Positions 36,676 to 44,617 of a stretch of DNA of 64,000 bases are shown piece after piece (the first letter of the stretch is position 1; each line of letters opens with the position of its first letter). A program made the position numbers and the translations under genes. The notes beneath the pieces are model-generated. The model did no database searches, was not told the origin of the DNA, and saw only the letters and a program-made list of their open reading frames with translations. This DNA is from CAWHHZ01 sp963829355 (GTDB lineage: Bacteria; Acidobacteriota; Thermoanaerobaculia; Gp7-AA8; JAHWKK01): assembly GCA_963829355.1 (NCBI GenBank), contig CAWHHZ010000032.1:114658-178657 (forward strand), given 5' to 3'.

Positions 36676-37037
36676 GTTCTGAGTCGCCGGATCCCGCGAA
36701 GCGGGAGGAGGACGGCGAAGAATCTCGTTCGATCAAACTCGAGGTAGCCCTCACGCGATCCTTCGCTGCGCTGCTAATGAACCCTTACCCGTGCTCTGTC
36801 GACATCGTCATCCCGAGCGGGCGGACGGGCGGGCATGCGAGGGATCTCCCAAGTTACGTACTTCATGACGTGAGGCAGAAGAGGGCGGGGAGACGCGAGG
36901 TTGTGCTCGAGAAAACTGAGTGCGTAACCTGCGAGGCCCTTCGCTTGCCCGCCCGCCCACCCGCTCAGGGTGACGTGACGGTTCATTTCACTCCACTGGC
37001 GCAGCGAGGCGGCGCCATTTCCCCGCTCAGGACGACA
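36676..37037. repeat. dispersed palindromic repeats (type 1 and variant)
   Basis: Two neighbouring elements: one starting near GTCGCCGGATCCCGCGAAG (about 36676-36775) and one with GGCGGGCATGCGAGGGATCT pairing loosely with GCGAGGCCCTTCGCTTGCCC (about 36800-36990). The whole block is bracketed by inverted 7-bp arrays. Confidence 0.8.
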
Positions 37038-37061
37038 CGGCAACTGAACAGCTAAAGAAAA

Positions 37062-37081
37062 AGGCCGCCTTCCGGCGGCCT
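37062..37081 (-). terminator. intrinsic terminator of fhs
   Basis: AGGCCGCC-TTCC-GGCGGCCT hairpin. On the complementary strand it is followed by TTTTTCTTTAGC, so it ends the leftward fhs transcript. Confidence 0.88.
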
Positions 37082-37086
37082 CTCAC

Positions 37087-37107
37087 TTTGAACTTTGAAC
37101 TTTGAAC
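37087..37107. repeat. 7-bp tandem array, TTTGAAC x3
   Basis: Inverse of the AAGTTCA array at 36587-36618. It lies just after the fhs stop codon on the leftward strand. Confidence 0.9.
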
Positions 37108-37113
37108 TCGCCT

Positions 37114-38787
37114 CTAGAACATCCCGACGATCTTTCCCTGCTCGTCGACGTCGATCGAGACGGCCGCGGGGACCGAGGGCAGTCCGGGCATCAGCATCAT
37201 TTCACCGCAGATGATGACGATGAATCCTGCTCCGGCAGAGAGGGATGCATCGGTGACGGTGAGAGTCCAGTTCTTCGGAGCGCCGAGCGCCTTCGGGTGG
37301 TCCGACAGCGACGCCTGCGTTTTCGCGATGCAGACCGGCAGATTGCCGTAGCCGAGCTTCGTGAACTGATCGATCTTCTTACGCGCCTTCTTTTCGAAGT
37401 AGACGCCGTCGGCGCCGTAGAGCTTCGTTGCGATCTCGCGGACCTTGTCCTCGATCGGGATGTCGAGCTCGTAGATGTAATGTCGTTCGAGATCCTTCGC
37501 TCCGTCGGCGAGTGCAACGGTCTTTTCGGCGAGCTCGATCGCGCCCTCGCCCCCCTTGGCGAAAGCCTCGTGTGTCGCGCACTCGACTTCGAGCTCTGCG
37601 CACAGTTCGCGGATCATCTCGATCTCGGCGGGCGTGTCGTACGGGAAGCGATTGATCGCAACGATCAACGGAATTCCGAACGTCTTCATGTTCCTGATGT
37701 GAGCCTCGAGATTCGACAGACCCTTCCGGGAAGCATCGAGATTCTCGTCAGGGATGTCGCTCTCTGCCACGCCGCCATGATGTTTGACCGCGCGGCAGGT
37801 TGCCACGATGACCGCTGCGGATGGCCACAGCCCCGATGAGCGGCAGACGATGTCAAAGAATTTCTCGGCGCCGAGGTCAGCGCCGAAGCCACATTCAGTC
37901 ACCACGTAGTCCGCCAGTTTCAGCGCAATCCGGTCGGCGATGACGCTGCTCGTTCCGTGTGCGATGTTGGCGAAAGGTCCGGCATGAACGAGGGCGGGCG
38001 TATTCTCGATCGTCTGAACGAGGTTCGGCATGATCGCCTCGGTCAGGATTGCGGTCATGGCGTTGTTTGCCTGGAGATCGGCTGCTTTCACGACCTTGCC
38101 GGCACGGGTGAAGCCGACCACGATCTCGCCGAGCCGGCGCTTGAGGTCGGCGCGGGAGTCCGCGAGGGCGAGGATCGCCATGATCTCCGAGGCTGCCGTG
38201 ATGACGAACCCGCTCTCGCGCGGGATGCCATTCGCGCGGCCGCCGAGGCCGACCACCATCTGGCGCAGTGCGCGATCATTCATGTCCATGGCGCGGGGCC
38301 ACAGGATCGTCGTGACGTCGATGTCGAGCTCGTTCCCTTTGACGATGTGGTTGTCGAGCATCGCCGCGAGCAGGTTGTGCGCCGTCGTCAGGGCGTGGAT
38401 GTCGCCGTTGAAGTGGAGATTGATCTTCTCCATCGGCAGGAGCTGAGAGTAGCCGCCACCGGCCGCTCCGCCCTTGATTCCAAACACGGGTCCGAGCGAG
38501 GGCTCGCGAAGGGCAAGCATTCCCTTCTTCCCTATCTTCGCGAGCGCCTGCCCGAGCCCGATGCTGGTGAGGGTTTTGCCCTCGCCATACTTGGTTGCAG
38601 TCATTGCCGTCACGAGGATCAGCTTTCCGTCGGGTCGGTCTTTGAACTTCTCGAGCGCCTCCAGGCGGATCTTGCCTGTGAACTTTCCGTAGAACTCGAA
38701 CTCATCGTCGGTCAGGTCGAGATCCGCCATGAACTTTCTCATGTGACGCATCTCGACACTCTGGGCAATTTCGATACTTGGCCTCAT
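37114..38787 (-). CDS. fhs: formate--tetrahydrofolate ligase
   Basis: A 557-residue enzyme that makes 10-formyl-tetrahydrofolate from formate and ATP. Diagnostic segments are the ATP loop TATKYGEGKTLTSIGLGQAL, REPSLGPVFGIKGGAAGGGY, NLHFNGDIHALTTAHNLLAA, VITAASEIMAIL and the end FIVIICGEMMLMPGLP. Start at 38787 (MRPSIEIAQ) is chosen because AAGGAG lies 6 bases upstream; longer in-frame starts at 38808 and 38820 lack a site. No other one-carbon genes are visible. Confidence 0.96.
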   Translation of the reverse strand: MRPSIEIAQSVEMRHMRKFMADLDLTDDEFEFYGKFTGKIRLEALEKFKDRPDGKLILVTAMTATKYGEGKTLTSIGLGQALAKIGKKGMLALREPSLGPVFGIKGGAAGGGYSQLLPMEKINLHFNGDIHALTTAHNLLAAMLDNHIVKGNELDIDVTTILWPRAMDMNDRALRQMVVGLGGRANGIPRESGFVITAASEIMAILALADSRADLKRRLGEIVVGFTRAGKVVKAADLQANNAMTAILTEAIMPNLVQTIENTPALVHAGPFANIAHGTSSVIADRIALKLADYVVTECGFGADLGAEKFFDIVCRSSGLWPSAAVIVATCRAVKHHGGVAESDIPDENLDASRKGLSNLEAHIRNMKTFGIPLIVAINRFPYDTPAEIEMIRELCAELEVECATHEAFAKGGEGAIELAEKTVALADGAKDLERHYIYELDIPIEDKVREIATKLYGADGVYFEKKARKKIDQFTKLGYGNLPVCIAKTQASLSDHPKALGAPKNWTLTVTDASLSAGAGFIVIICGEMMLMPGLPSVPAAVSIDVDEQGKIVGMF

Positions 38788-38925
38788 CAGGGACTCCTTG
38801 ATAGTCATCGTGGGGACCATAGGTTACCCCGATTCTGCTCGATGTGACGGATGAGACAGCGAGGTGTGAGACCTCTCATGGCAGGGGTGCGGGCGTCCCG
38901 CCCGCCGTCAACGCCCGTGACAACT

Positions 38926-39350
38926 CATGCCGCAGAGCGACAACTCCCTCGTCGTCCCGAGCCCCGGAGGGGCGACAGAAAGTAGCCGGGGGCAAGCGAG
39001 GAACGAGCGCCGCCCCCGGTCCCCGAATCCCCGCAAACCCACGCGAGCCCCGGCAGGGGCGACAGATTTTGAGGTCACAATCTGTGATATCAATCTCGAT
39101 CTCCCACACGTACAGAACGTCTCACCCCGTCATAACGCGCCCCCACTTTTCACTTTTCACTTCGCACTTTTCACTCTTCTTCTCCCCGAGATGATAAGGA
39201 AACCCTCGCTCAGGTCACTCTTCCATCAGAAGCCAATGGTTTACAATCGAGACCGGTCCGTCTCGAGTAGTCAGAAGTACTTCGCGTCACGATGTGAAGC
39301 TGGTTAGGGTAGGGTGTATCGATCACTGCGACAGGTGAATTGACGGGACG
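38926..39350. repeat. leader block copy A1 (upstream of res start fragment)
   Basis: Composite intergenic block: AGCCCCGGAGGGGCGACAG element (from about 38960), the palindrome TCACAATCTGTGA at 39075-39087, a CACTTTT-type 7-bp array (about 39146-39180), then TGATAAGGAAACCCTCGCTC and about 130 bp ending at ATGACTGAATCC at 39351. Related copies lie at about 40.84-41.31, 42.76-42.96 and 45.82-46.22 kb. Confidence 0.85.
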
Positions 39351-39419
39351 ATGACTGAATCCTTCTTCGAGCGACAGAGTTTCAACTCACCGTACCAGTA
39401 CCCGGCGCTGAAGTGGGAT
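39351..39419 (+). pseudogene. start fragment of type III restriction (res) gene
   Basis: Only the first 23 codons remain (MTESFFERQSFNSPYQYPAL). They match the start of the longer res gene at 43044 (MTESFFERPILNSPYKYPAR). After this the sequence changes to a GAAGAGT-type repeat. It is a remnant and not functional. Confidence 0.8.
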
Positions 39420-39428
39420 CGCGCGCTC

Positions 39429-39532
39429 ATGAAGAGTGAAGTGAGAAGAGTGAAGAGTGAAAGAAAAGCGTGGGACACGCCCGATGTGTCTTTTGCTTCT
39501 TTTCACTCTTCACTCTTCACTCTTCACCCTTC
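39429..39532. repeat. inverted 7-bp arrays GAAGAGT / ACTCTTC
   Basis: Units of GAAGAGT type from about 39429 to 39465 face units of CACTCTT type at about 39503-39530, enclosing about 40 bp. Confidence 0.75.
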
Positions 39533-39540
39533 CATTAATA

Positions 39541-39610
39541 TGCACAGAAAAACGCCTTTTTCTGTGCACGTCCGCCAGAACATGCACAGAAAAGCGCCCT
39601 TTTCTGTACA
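39541..39610. promoter_or_regulatory. two palindromes 42 bp apart upstream of fic copy 1
   Basis: Palindrome 1 is TGCACAGAAAAA-CGCC-TTTTTCTGTGCA without its spacer pairing (39541-39568, perfect 12-bp arms); palindrome 2 at 39583-39610 has arms TGCACAGAAAAG and CTTTTCTGTACA (one mismatch). Centres are 42 bp apart, four helical turns. They end 25 bp before the fic start codon. The second fic gene has the same layout with changed but matching half-sites, so they are probably operators or paired RNA hairpins. Confidence 0.82.
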
Positions 39611-39634
39611 TATCGATCCTCGAGGGGACTGTTC

Positions 39635-40744
39635 ATGACGCTCAGCCCTCTGGATCAGCTCGACCCGACCCGCTTCGAGACTCCCGCCATTCTGAAGCGT
39701 CTCGCGATGGCGAGCCGGAACCTGGCCGAGCTCAAAGGGATCGCGGCAACGATCCCTCATCAGGGGATCCTGATCAACACCCTCGGGCTGCGTGAGGCAA
39801 AGGACAGCTCCGCGATCGAGAACATCGTCACGACCCACGACGAGATCTTTCAGGAGGACGTCTTCCCGGAATTCGGAACCGACGCCGCGGCGAAGGAAGT
39901 GCACCGCTATCGGCAGGCCCTGCGAGTAGGATTCGACTGCGTTCGCGAGAGCGGGCTTCTGACCCTGAATCACATCCTGCTCATTCAGCGCGAGCTCGAA
40001 CAGAACAGCGCCGGCTTACGCAGGCTGCCGGGGACGAAGTTGAAGAATCCTGCCGGAGAGGTTGTGTATGAACCTCCTCAGGACGCAAATGAAGTCGCCC
40101 GCCTGATGTCGGACCTCGAACGCTTCATCAACGAGACTTTCTTCGACGCCGATCCGCTGGTCAAGATGGCGCTCATTCATCATCAGTTCGAGAGCATCCA
40201 CCCGTTCTACGACGGAAACGGCCGGACCGGCCGGATCATCAACGTCCTCTATCTCGTCAGGGAGCAGCTGCTCGATATCCCGGTGCTCTACCTGAGCCGC
40301 TACATTGTCAGGAACAAGTCTGAATACTACCGGCTGCTGCAAACTGTTCGGGATGACGATTTGTGGGAAGAGTGGGTCCTGTACATGCTCACGGCCGTCG
40401 AGGAGACTGCCGCTGCTGCGATCAGCACCGTCACCGCAATCCGTTCCGCTCTGCTGGACGCCAAGCACCGCATCCGAAAGCAGTACCGCTTCTACAGTCA
40501 GGATCTGATCAACAACCTGTTCACACACCCCTACACGAAGATCCAGTTCGTCGAGCGCGAGCTGAACGTCTCGCGAGGAACCGCCGTGAAGTACCTCGAG
40601 GCACTGGCCGAGGGAGGATTTCTGGAGAAGCGGAAGATCGGCCGGTCAAACTACTACATCAATCTTCCCCTCTACGCGATCCTCACCGGCGATGAATTCT
40701 CCCCGCCTTCGGGTGGAGACACGATCATGACGGTCAGGGAGTGA
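39635..40744 (+). CDS. Fic-domain AMP transferase with winged-helix tail (copy 1)
   Basis: A 369-residue Fic protein. The amino-terminal helix bundle has the inhibitory motif SSAIEN (residues about 58-63, pattern S-x-x-x-E-N), which blocks ATP until relieved. The catalytic loop is HPFYDGNGRTGR (about residues 189-200) with the His, Asp and Arg residues intact. The end (VERELNVSRGTAVKYLEALA then FLEKRKIGRSNYYIN) is a winged helix that probably binds DNA. Known relatives modify proteins with AMP. The two upstream palindromes are the likely binding site for its own winged helix. A diverged second copy lies at 44.6 kb. Confidence 0.93.
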   Translation: MTLSPLDQLDPTRFETPAILKRLAMASRNLAELKGIAATIPHQGILINTLGLREAKDSSAIENIVTTHDEIFQEDVFPEFGTDAAAKEVHRYRQALRVGFDCVRESGLLTLNHILLIQRELEQNSAGLRRLPGTKLKNPAGEVVYEPPQDANEVARLMSDLERFINETFFDADPLVKMALIHHQFESIHPFYDGNGRTGRIINVLYLVREQLLDIPVLYLSRYIVRNKSEYYRLLQTVRDDDLWEEWVLYMLTAVEETAAAAISTVTAIRSALLDAKHRIRKQYRFYSQDLINNLFTHPYTKIQFVERELNVSRGTAVKYLEALAEGGFLEKRKIGRSNYYINLPLYAILTGDEFSPPSGGDTIMTVRE

Positions 40745-40835
40745 GAGAAACGAAGAGTGAAGTGAGAAGCGTGAAAAGAAACAAAGAACGAAGGGTGGAG
40801 ATGGGCAATGCATCTCTCCCCGGCCCGCCCGGCGA

Positions 40836-41311
40836 CCGTCCCGAGCCCCGGAGGGGCGACAGAAAGTAGCCGGGGCAAGCGAGGAACGAGCGCAGCCCCC
40901 GGGTCCCGAATCCCCCAAAACCACGTGAGCCCCGGAGGGGCGACAGAAAGTAGCCGGGGGCAAGCGAGGAACGAGCGCCGCCCCCGGTCCCGAATCCCCG
41001 CAAACCCACGCGAGCCCCGGAAGGGGCGACATATTTCAAGATCACAATCTGTGACCTCAAACTCGATCGCAGACATGTACAAAATGTCTCGTGCCCCCAC
41101 TTTTCACTTTTCACTTCGCACTTTTCCCTTCTTTCCTCCCCGCCTTGATAAGGAAACCCTCACTCAGATCACTCTACAAATAGTGGACAAACCTGCACCG
41201 AACCAAACCCGCGCACCCTCACAATCTCCCCCATTTGAAGGAGATTCAGTTTCCACCCCTCGTGGTATCGTTTCGAGCGTTGTCCCGGCGGTCGAATCGC
41301 TGCTCGCTGCA
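40836..41311. repeat. leader block copy A2 (upstream of hsdM stub)
   Basis: Two tandem GCCCCGGAGGGGCGACAG-type elements, the palindrome TCACAATCTGTGA at 41042-41054, a CACTTTT-type array, TTGATAAGGAAACCCTCACT at about 41145-41164, and a 150-bp tail ending GCTCGCTGCA at 41311. The tail matches that of copy A4 but not those of A1 and A3. GAAGAGT-type units lie upstream at about 40753-40780. Confidence 0.85.
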
Positions 41312-41365
41312 GGTGAGTCTGTCGTCGCTCCTGCCGTCCAAAGCATGACTATAGAGGTGGCATCG

Positions 41366-41665
41366 TTGGCAAGGAAGAAGGCAAAGTCGAAAGCGAAATC
41401 CTCTGACTCCGGCGCGACCATCGGCTACGAAGCCGAGCTGGGGCAGATGGCGGATGCGCTGCCGAACAACATGGACGCGGCGGAGTACAAGCACGTCGTC
41501 CTCGGGCTGATCTTCCTCAAGTACATCTCGGACGCGTACGGAGGATTGAACGAATCACGAATGGCATCCCGACGGGATGAGATCGTCGCCGCCCGGAAGG
41601 TGGTCACGATCTGTGACCACCTCTCCCGAGTGAGAGGATTCGAAACGCAGGGAACGTGGCGATGA
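41366..41665 (+). pseudogene. hsdM: amino-terminal stub of type I methyltransferase
   Basis: About 60 residues are clearly HsdM: IGYEAELGQMADALPNNMDA followed by AEYKHVVLGLIFLKYISDAY. After YISDAYGG (about 41540) the sequence no longer resembles HsdM and runs into a palindrome-containing segment, ending GFETQGTWR. The methyltransferase catalytic domain is missing, and no hsdS or hsdR is present. The probable start is TTG at 41366 with GAGGTGG upstream. The stop overlaps the rhuM start (ATGA at 41662), as in intact hsdM-rhuM operons. Confidence 0.8.
41598..41622. promoter_or_regulatory. palindrome at hsdM/rhuM junction
   Basis: AGGTGGTCAC-GATCT-GTGACCACCT, perfect 10-bp arms. Its core TCACGATCTGTGA is the same motif that recurs in the intergenic blocks at 39.08, 41.05, 44.39 and 45.95 kb. 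Confidence 0.75.
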
Positions 41666-42759
41666 CAGGTGATGCGCGTCCTCCCGAGTCCGGCCAGATC
41701 CTCATCTACGAGGACGGCGCAGCGCGATTCCAGGTGCGCCTCGACGGGCGGACGGTGTGGCTCTCGCAGCGGCTGATTGCGGAGCTGTACCAGGTGTCGG
41801 TCCCGACGGTGAACGAGCATCTGGCCGGAATTTATGCGGATGGCGAGCTCGACCCGGAGGCAACTATTCGGAGTTTCCGAATAGTTCAGCGCGAGGGCAC
41901 CCGCGAAGTCACCAGAAACATTGAGCACTACAATCTCGACGCCATCCTGGCGGTGGGCTACCGGGTCCGCTCGGCTCGCGGCACGGCGTTCCGGCAGTGG
42001 GCCACGGCGCGGCTGAGTGAATTGCTCGTCAAGGGGTTCACCCTCGACGACGAACGCCTGAAGGAAGGCCGCACGCTGGGCGCCGACTACTTCGATGAGC
42101 TGCTCGAGCGCATCCGTGACATCCGCGCCTCGGAACGGATGTTCTACCAGAAGATCACAGACATCTACGCGACCAGCATCGACTACGATCCTGCCCACCC
42201 TCTCAGCCAGACCTTCTTCGCGACGGTACAGAACAAGCTGCACTGGGCGATTCATGGTCGGACCGCTGCCGAAGTGATCGTCCAGCGTGCGGATGCCTCC
42301 CGCCCTCACATGGGCTTGACCACGTGGAAGAACGCGCCGTACGGCCCGGTGCGAAAAGCCGACGTCACGGTTGCGAAGAACTACCTGAACGAGGAGGAGC
42401 TTCGGGAGCTCAATCGCATCGTGACGATGTATCTCGATTTTGCCGAAGACCAGGCGCGACGAAGAAAGCCGATGCACATGGCCGATTGGGTGACGCGACT
42501 GGACGCCTTTCTTCAGTTCAACGAGCGGAATGTCCTGAAGCACGCCGGGGCCGTGTCGCACGAGCTCGCCGGTCAGCGTGCTCACGCAGAGTTCGAAAAA
42601 CACGAAGCGGAGCGACGCAGGCTGGAGGCCGAACAACCGACGAGCGATTTCGACCACGCGCTGGAGGAAGTGAGGCGACTGGACGGCGGGTCAAAGGACG
42701 TCGAGCCGGTGAAAGGTCCAGCCGCGAAGAAAAGAGCGAGCAGGAGGAAGAAGCGATGA
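41662..42759 (+). CDS. rhuM: RhuM family protein
   Basis: A 365-residue RhuM-like protein, a family often found between type I restriction genes. It has QILIYEDGAARFQVRLDGRT, VWLSQRLIAELYQVSVPTVN (helix-turn-helix-like), EHYNLDAILAVGYRVRSARG, FRQWATARLSELLVKGF and, later, YEKITD-like FYQKITDIYATSIDYDP and MHMADWVTRLDAFLQFN. The function is not known; it is called a virulence or accessory protein. It overlaps the hsdM stub by 4 bp. The GTG at 41656 is an alternative start. The tail is Lys/Arg-rich. This gene seems intact although its partners are lost. Confidence 0.9.
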   Translation: MTGDARPPESGQILIYEDGAARFQVRLDGRTVWLSQRLIAELYQVSVPTVNEHLAGIYADGELDPEATIRSFRIVQREGTREVTRNIEHYNLDAILAVGYRVRSARGTAFRQWATARLSELLVKGFTLDDERLKEGRTLGADYFDELLERIRDIRASERMFYQKITDIYATSIDYDPAHPLSQTFFATVQNKLHWAIHGRTAAEVIVQRADASRPHMGLTTWKNAPYGPVRKADVTVAKNYLNEEELRELNRIVTMYLDFAEDQARRRKPMHMADWVTRLDAFLQFNERNVLKHAGAVSHELAGQRAHAEFEKHEAERRRLEAEQPTSDFDHALEEVRRLDGGSKDVEPVKGPAAKKRASRRKKR

Positions 42760-42762
42760 GCT

Positions 42763-42957
42763 TGTTCGCTACTTTTCACTTCTTTTTCTCCCCGAGACTG
42801 ATAAGGAAACCCCCGCTCGCGCAACTCTTCTATCAGACGCTCATGGTTTACAATCCAGACCGGTCCGTCTCGAGTAGTTCAGAAGTACTTCGCATCATGA
42901 TGTGAAGCTGGTTAGGGTAGGGTGTATCAATCACTGCGACAGGTGAATAGCGAGACG
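42763..42957. repeat. leader block copy A3 (upstream of res)
   Basis: Short version of the block: CACTTTT-type units, CTGATAAGGAAACCCCCGCT and the same 130-bp tail as copy A1 (GGTTTACAAT, CCGGTCCGTCTCGAGTAG and GAAGCTGGTTAGGGTAGGG), leading into ATGACTGAATC at 42958. Confidence 0.88.
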
Positions 42958-43047
42958 ATGACTGAATCTTTCTTCGAGGCAATGGGGTGCGGGCAACCTG
43001 CCCGCTGGTCCGTGGGCGCCCCGCCCACGGGAAGGACGCCCCAATGA
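42958..43047 (+). other. 29-codon mini-ORF with hairpins, second res start copy
   Basis: Begins with seven codons like res (MTESFFE) and then reads through two GC-rich hairpins (GCGGGCA with TGCCCGC, GTGGGC with GCCCAC) to a stop that overlaps the true res start (ATGA at 43044-43047). Probably a recombination product, but it could couple translation of res. Confidence 0.6.
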
Positions 43048-44085
43048 CCGAGTCCTTCTTCGAGCGACCGATCCTGAACTCTCCGTACAAGTACCCGGCA
43101 CGACACTGGGAGCTCGATGGGGGACAGCCGACCGGCAACGTCATCGAGCGGCGCCGCCTTGCCGAGTTCATTACGGCCGCCGTACCCAAGCCAAAGAAAC
43201 AGAAGGATCAGAGAGAAATCGTTTTTGACGAAGGGGCGGGTCTTTCCACCGAGCACCAGCAGTACGACCCAATCCCCATCATCAACGAGCTCCGCGTCCA
43301 GGTCGATCGCTGGCGCGTTCTCCCGAATCCCAGCCAGTGGAACGTCACCCCCGAAACCGCACGGCTCCTCGAGCACTGGCGGCACCACGAGTTCAGCACG
43401 TTCCGTCCGTTCTTCTGTCAGGTCGAGGCGGTCGAGACGCTGATCTGGCTCACCGAGGTCGCGCCGAAGATCAAAGAAGGCAAGAAGTTCCTCGAGCACC
43501 TCGGACAGCGCGAACGACGCAGGCGAACCCCGGGCTCCCGCGTCTCGCGCTCAAGCTCGCCACCGGCGCCGGCAAGACGACCGTCATGGCGATGACGATC
43601 GCGTGGCAGACGATCAATGCGGTCCGCCACCCGAACGCGAAGCGGTTCACCCGCGGCTTCCTCGATCGTCACGCCCGGCCTCACGATCAAGGACCGGCTC
43701 CGCGTCCTCCAGCCGAACGATCCCGACAGCTACTACGATCATCGCGAGCTCGTCCCGACCGACATGCTCCGCGACCTCGGGAAGGCGAAGATCGTCATCA
43801 CGAACTACCACTCCTTCAAGCTGCGCGAGACGATGCAGCTCGCCTCCGGCACGCGCGCGCTCCTCAAGGGCCGCGGCGGCGAGGATCTCCAGACGCTCGA
43901 GACCGAGGGGCAGATGCTCCAGCGGGTGATGCCGGAGCTGATGGGGATGAAGAACGTGATGGTCCTCAACGACGAGGCGCATCACTGCTACCGCGAGAAG
44001 CCGGGCGAGGACGAGGAAGAGGACCTCAAGGGAGACGATCGGAAGGAAGCAGAGAAGAACAAGGAAGCCGCGCGCCTCTGGATCA
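43044..44085 (+). pseudogene. res: type III restriction endonuclease subunit, truncated and frameshifted
   Basis: About 345 residues of a Res helicase-nuclease (BPTD_3080-like) remain: ILNSPYKYPARHWELDGG at the start, LALKLATGAGKTTVMAM (Walker A), FLIVTPGLTIKDRLRVLQ, IVITNYHSFKLRETM and VMVLNDEAHHCYREKP (DEAH box). Two frameshifts, near 43515 and 43665, interrupt it. After KNKEAARLW the gene stops matching: the second helicase domain and the nuclease are missing, and a palindrome-rich segment follows. No mod gene is present. It cannot act as a restriction enzyme. Confidence 0.85.
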
Positions 44086-44088
44086 TGA

Positions 44089-44190
44089 TTGGGCGGATCC
44101 CAAAGCCGCATTGGGCGCGCCCAAAAATCGCCCAAAAGAATCGAATGACCAAAGATATGGACACTGGCCAAAATGATTTGGCGAATGTCC
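44089..44190. promoter_or_regulatory. cluster of palindromes at res truncation point
   Basis: TTGGG-CGGAT-CCCAA at 44089-44103, TTGGGCGCGCCCAA (perfect) at 44111-44124, a loose half-site CGCCCAA at 44129-44135, and GGACACTGGCCAAA facing TTTGGCGAATGTCC at 44159-44190 (12 of 14 positions). The segment is poorer in GC than its surroundings. It resembles an operator cluster left from a lost gene. Confidence 0.6.
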
Positions 44191-44272
44191 AAAGTAAGTC
44201 CAAAAGCTCCAAATCAAAAGAGCGAAGGATGAAGAGGGAGTTGAGACCGAGGTCGCTGGCTCGACCGGCGCC

Positions 44273-44410
44273 GCCCTCAGCCCCGGAGGGGCGACAGAGG
44301 GTAGCCGGGGGCAAGCGCAGCGCCGCCCCCGGTAAACGGTCCAACCTTCTCACCACGAGAGCCCCGGCAGGGGCGACACATCTTGAGATCACAGTTTGTG
44401 ATCTCAAGAT
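44273..44410. repeat. GCCCCGGAGGGGCGAC-type repeat with long palindrome
   Basis: Two GCCCCGG-AGGGGCGACA elements followed by a perfect 14-bp inverted repeat at 44380-44410: ATCTTGAGATCACA, three bases, then TGTGATCTCAAGAT. Confidence 0.88.
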
Positions 44411-44498
44411 CGTAGCTGCCGCAGACGGGAGGGCGAGGCTCCTGCCGAGCCGCCCGCAGCAGGGACCTTCCGCCATCAATAGTCAAGCTTTCGTGCCC

Positions 44499-44593
44499 TT
44501 TCCTATACACATCCCGGTTGATATGCATAGAAAAGCGCCTTTTTCTATACATGTCCGGCGTAACATGTATAGAAAAGTGCGTTTTTCTATACA
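44499..44593. promoter_or_regulatory. palindromes 42 bp apart upstream of fic copy 2
   Basis: Palindrome 1 (44524-44551) has arms TGCATAGAAAAG and TTTTTCTATACA; palindrome 2 (44566-44593) has arms TGTATAGAAAAG and TTTTTCTATACA. The centres are exactly 42 bp apart, as in fic copy 1, and the pair again ends 25 bp before the start codon. An extra right half-site (TTTCCTATACA, ending 44509) sits another 42 bp upstream. CACAG in copy 1 became CATAG/TATAG here on both arms. Confidence 0.8.
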
Positions 44594-44617
44594 CGTCCAT
44601 CCTCGAGGCGGTCGCTC

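Noticed and set aside
39536..39638. Peptides such as MHRKTPFSVH and MYRKVRFSIH before the fic genes
   Set aside because: They are translations of the palindromic operator pairs; the peptide pattern follows from the DNA symmetry.
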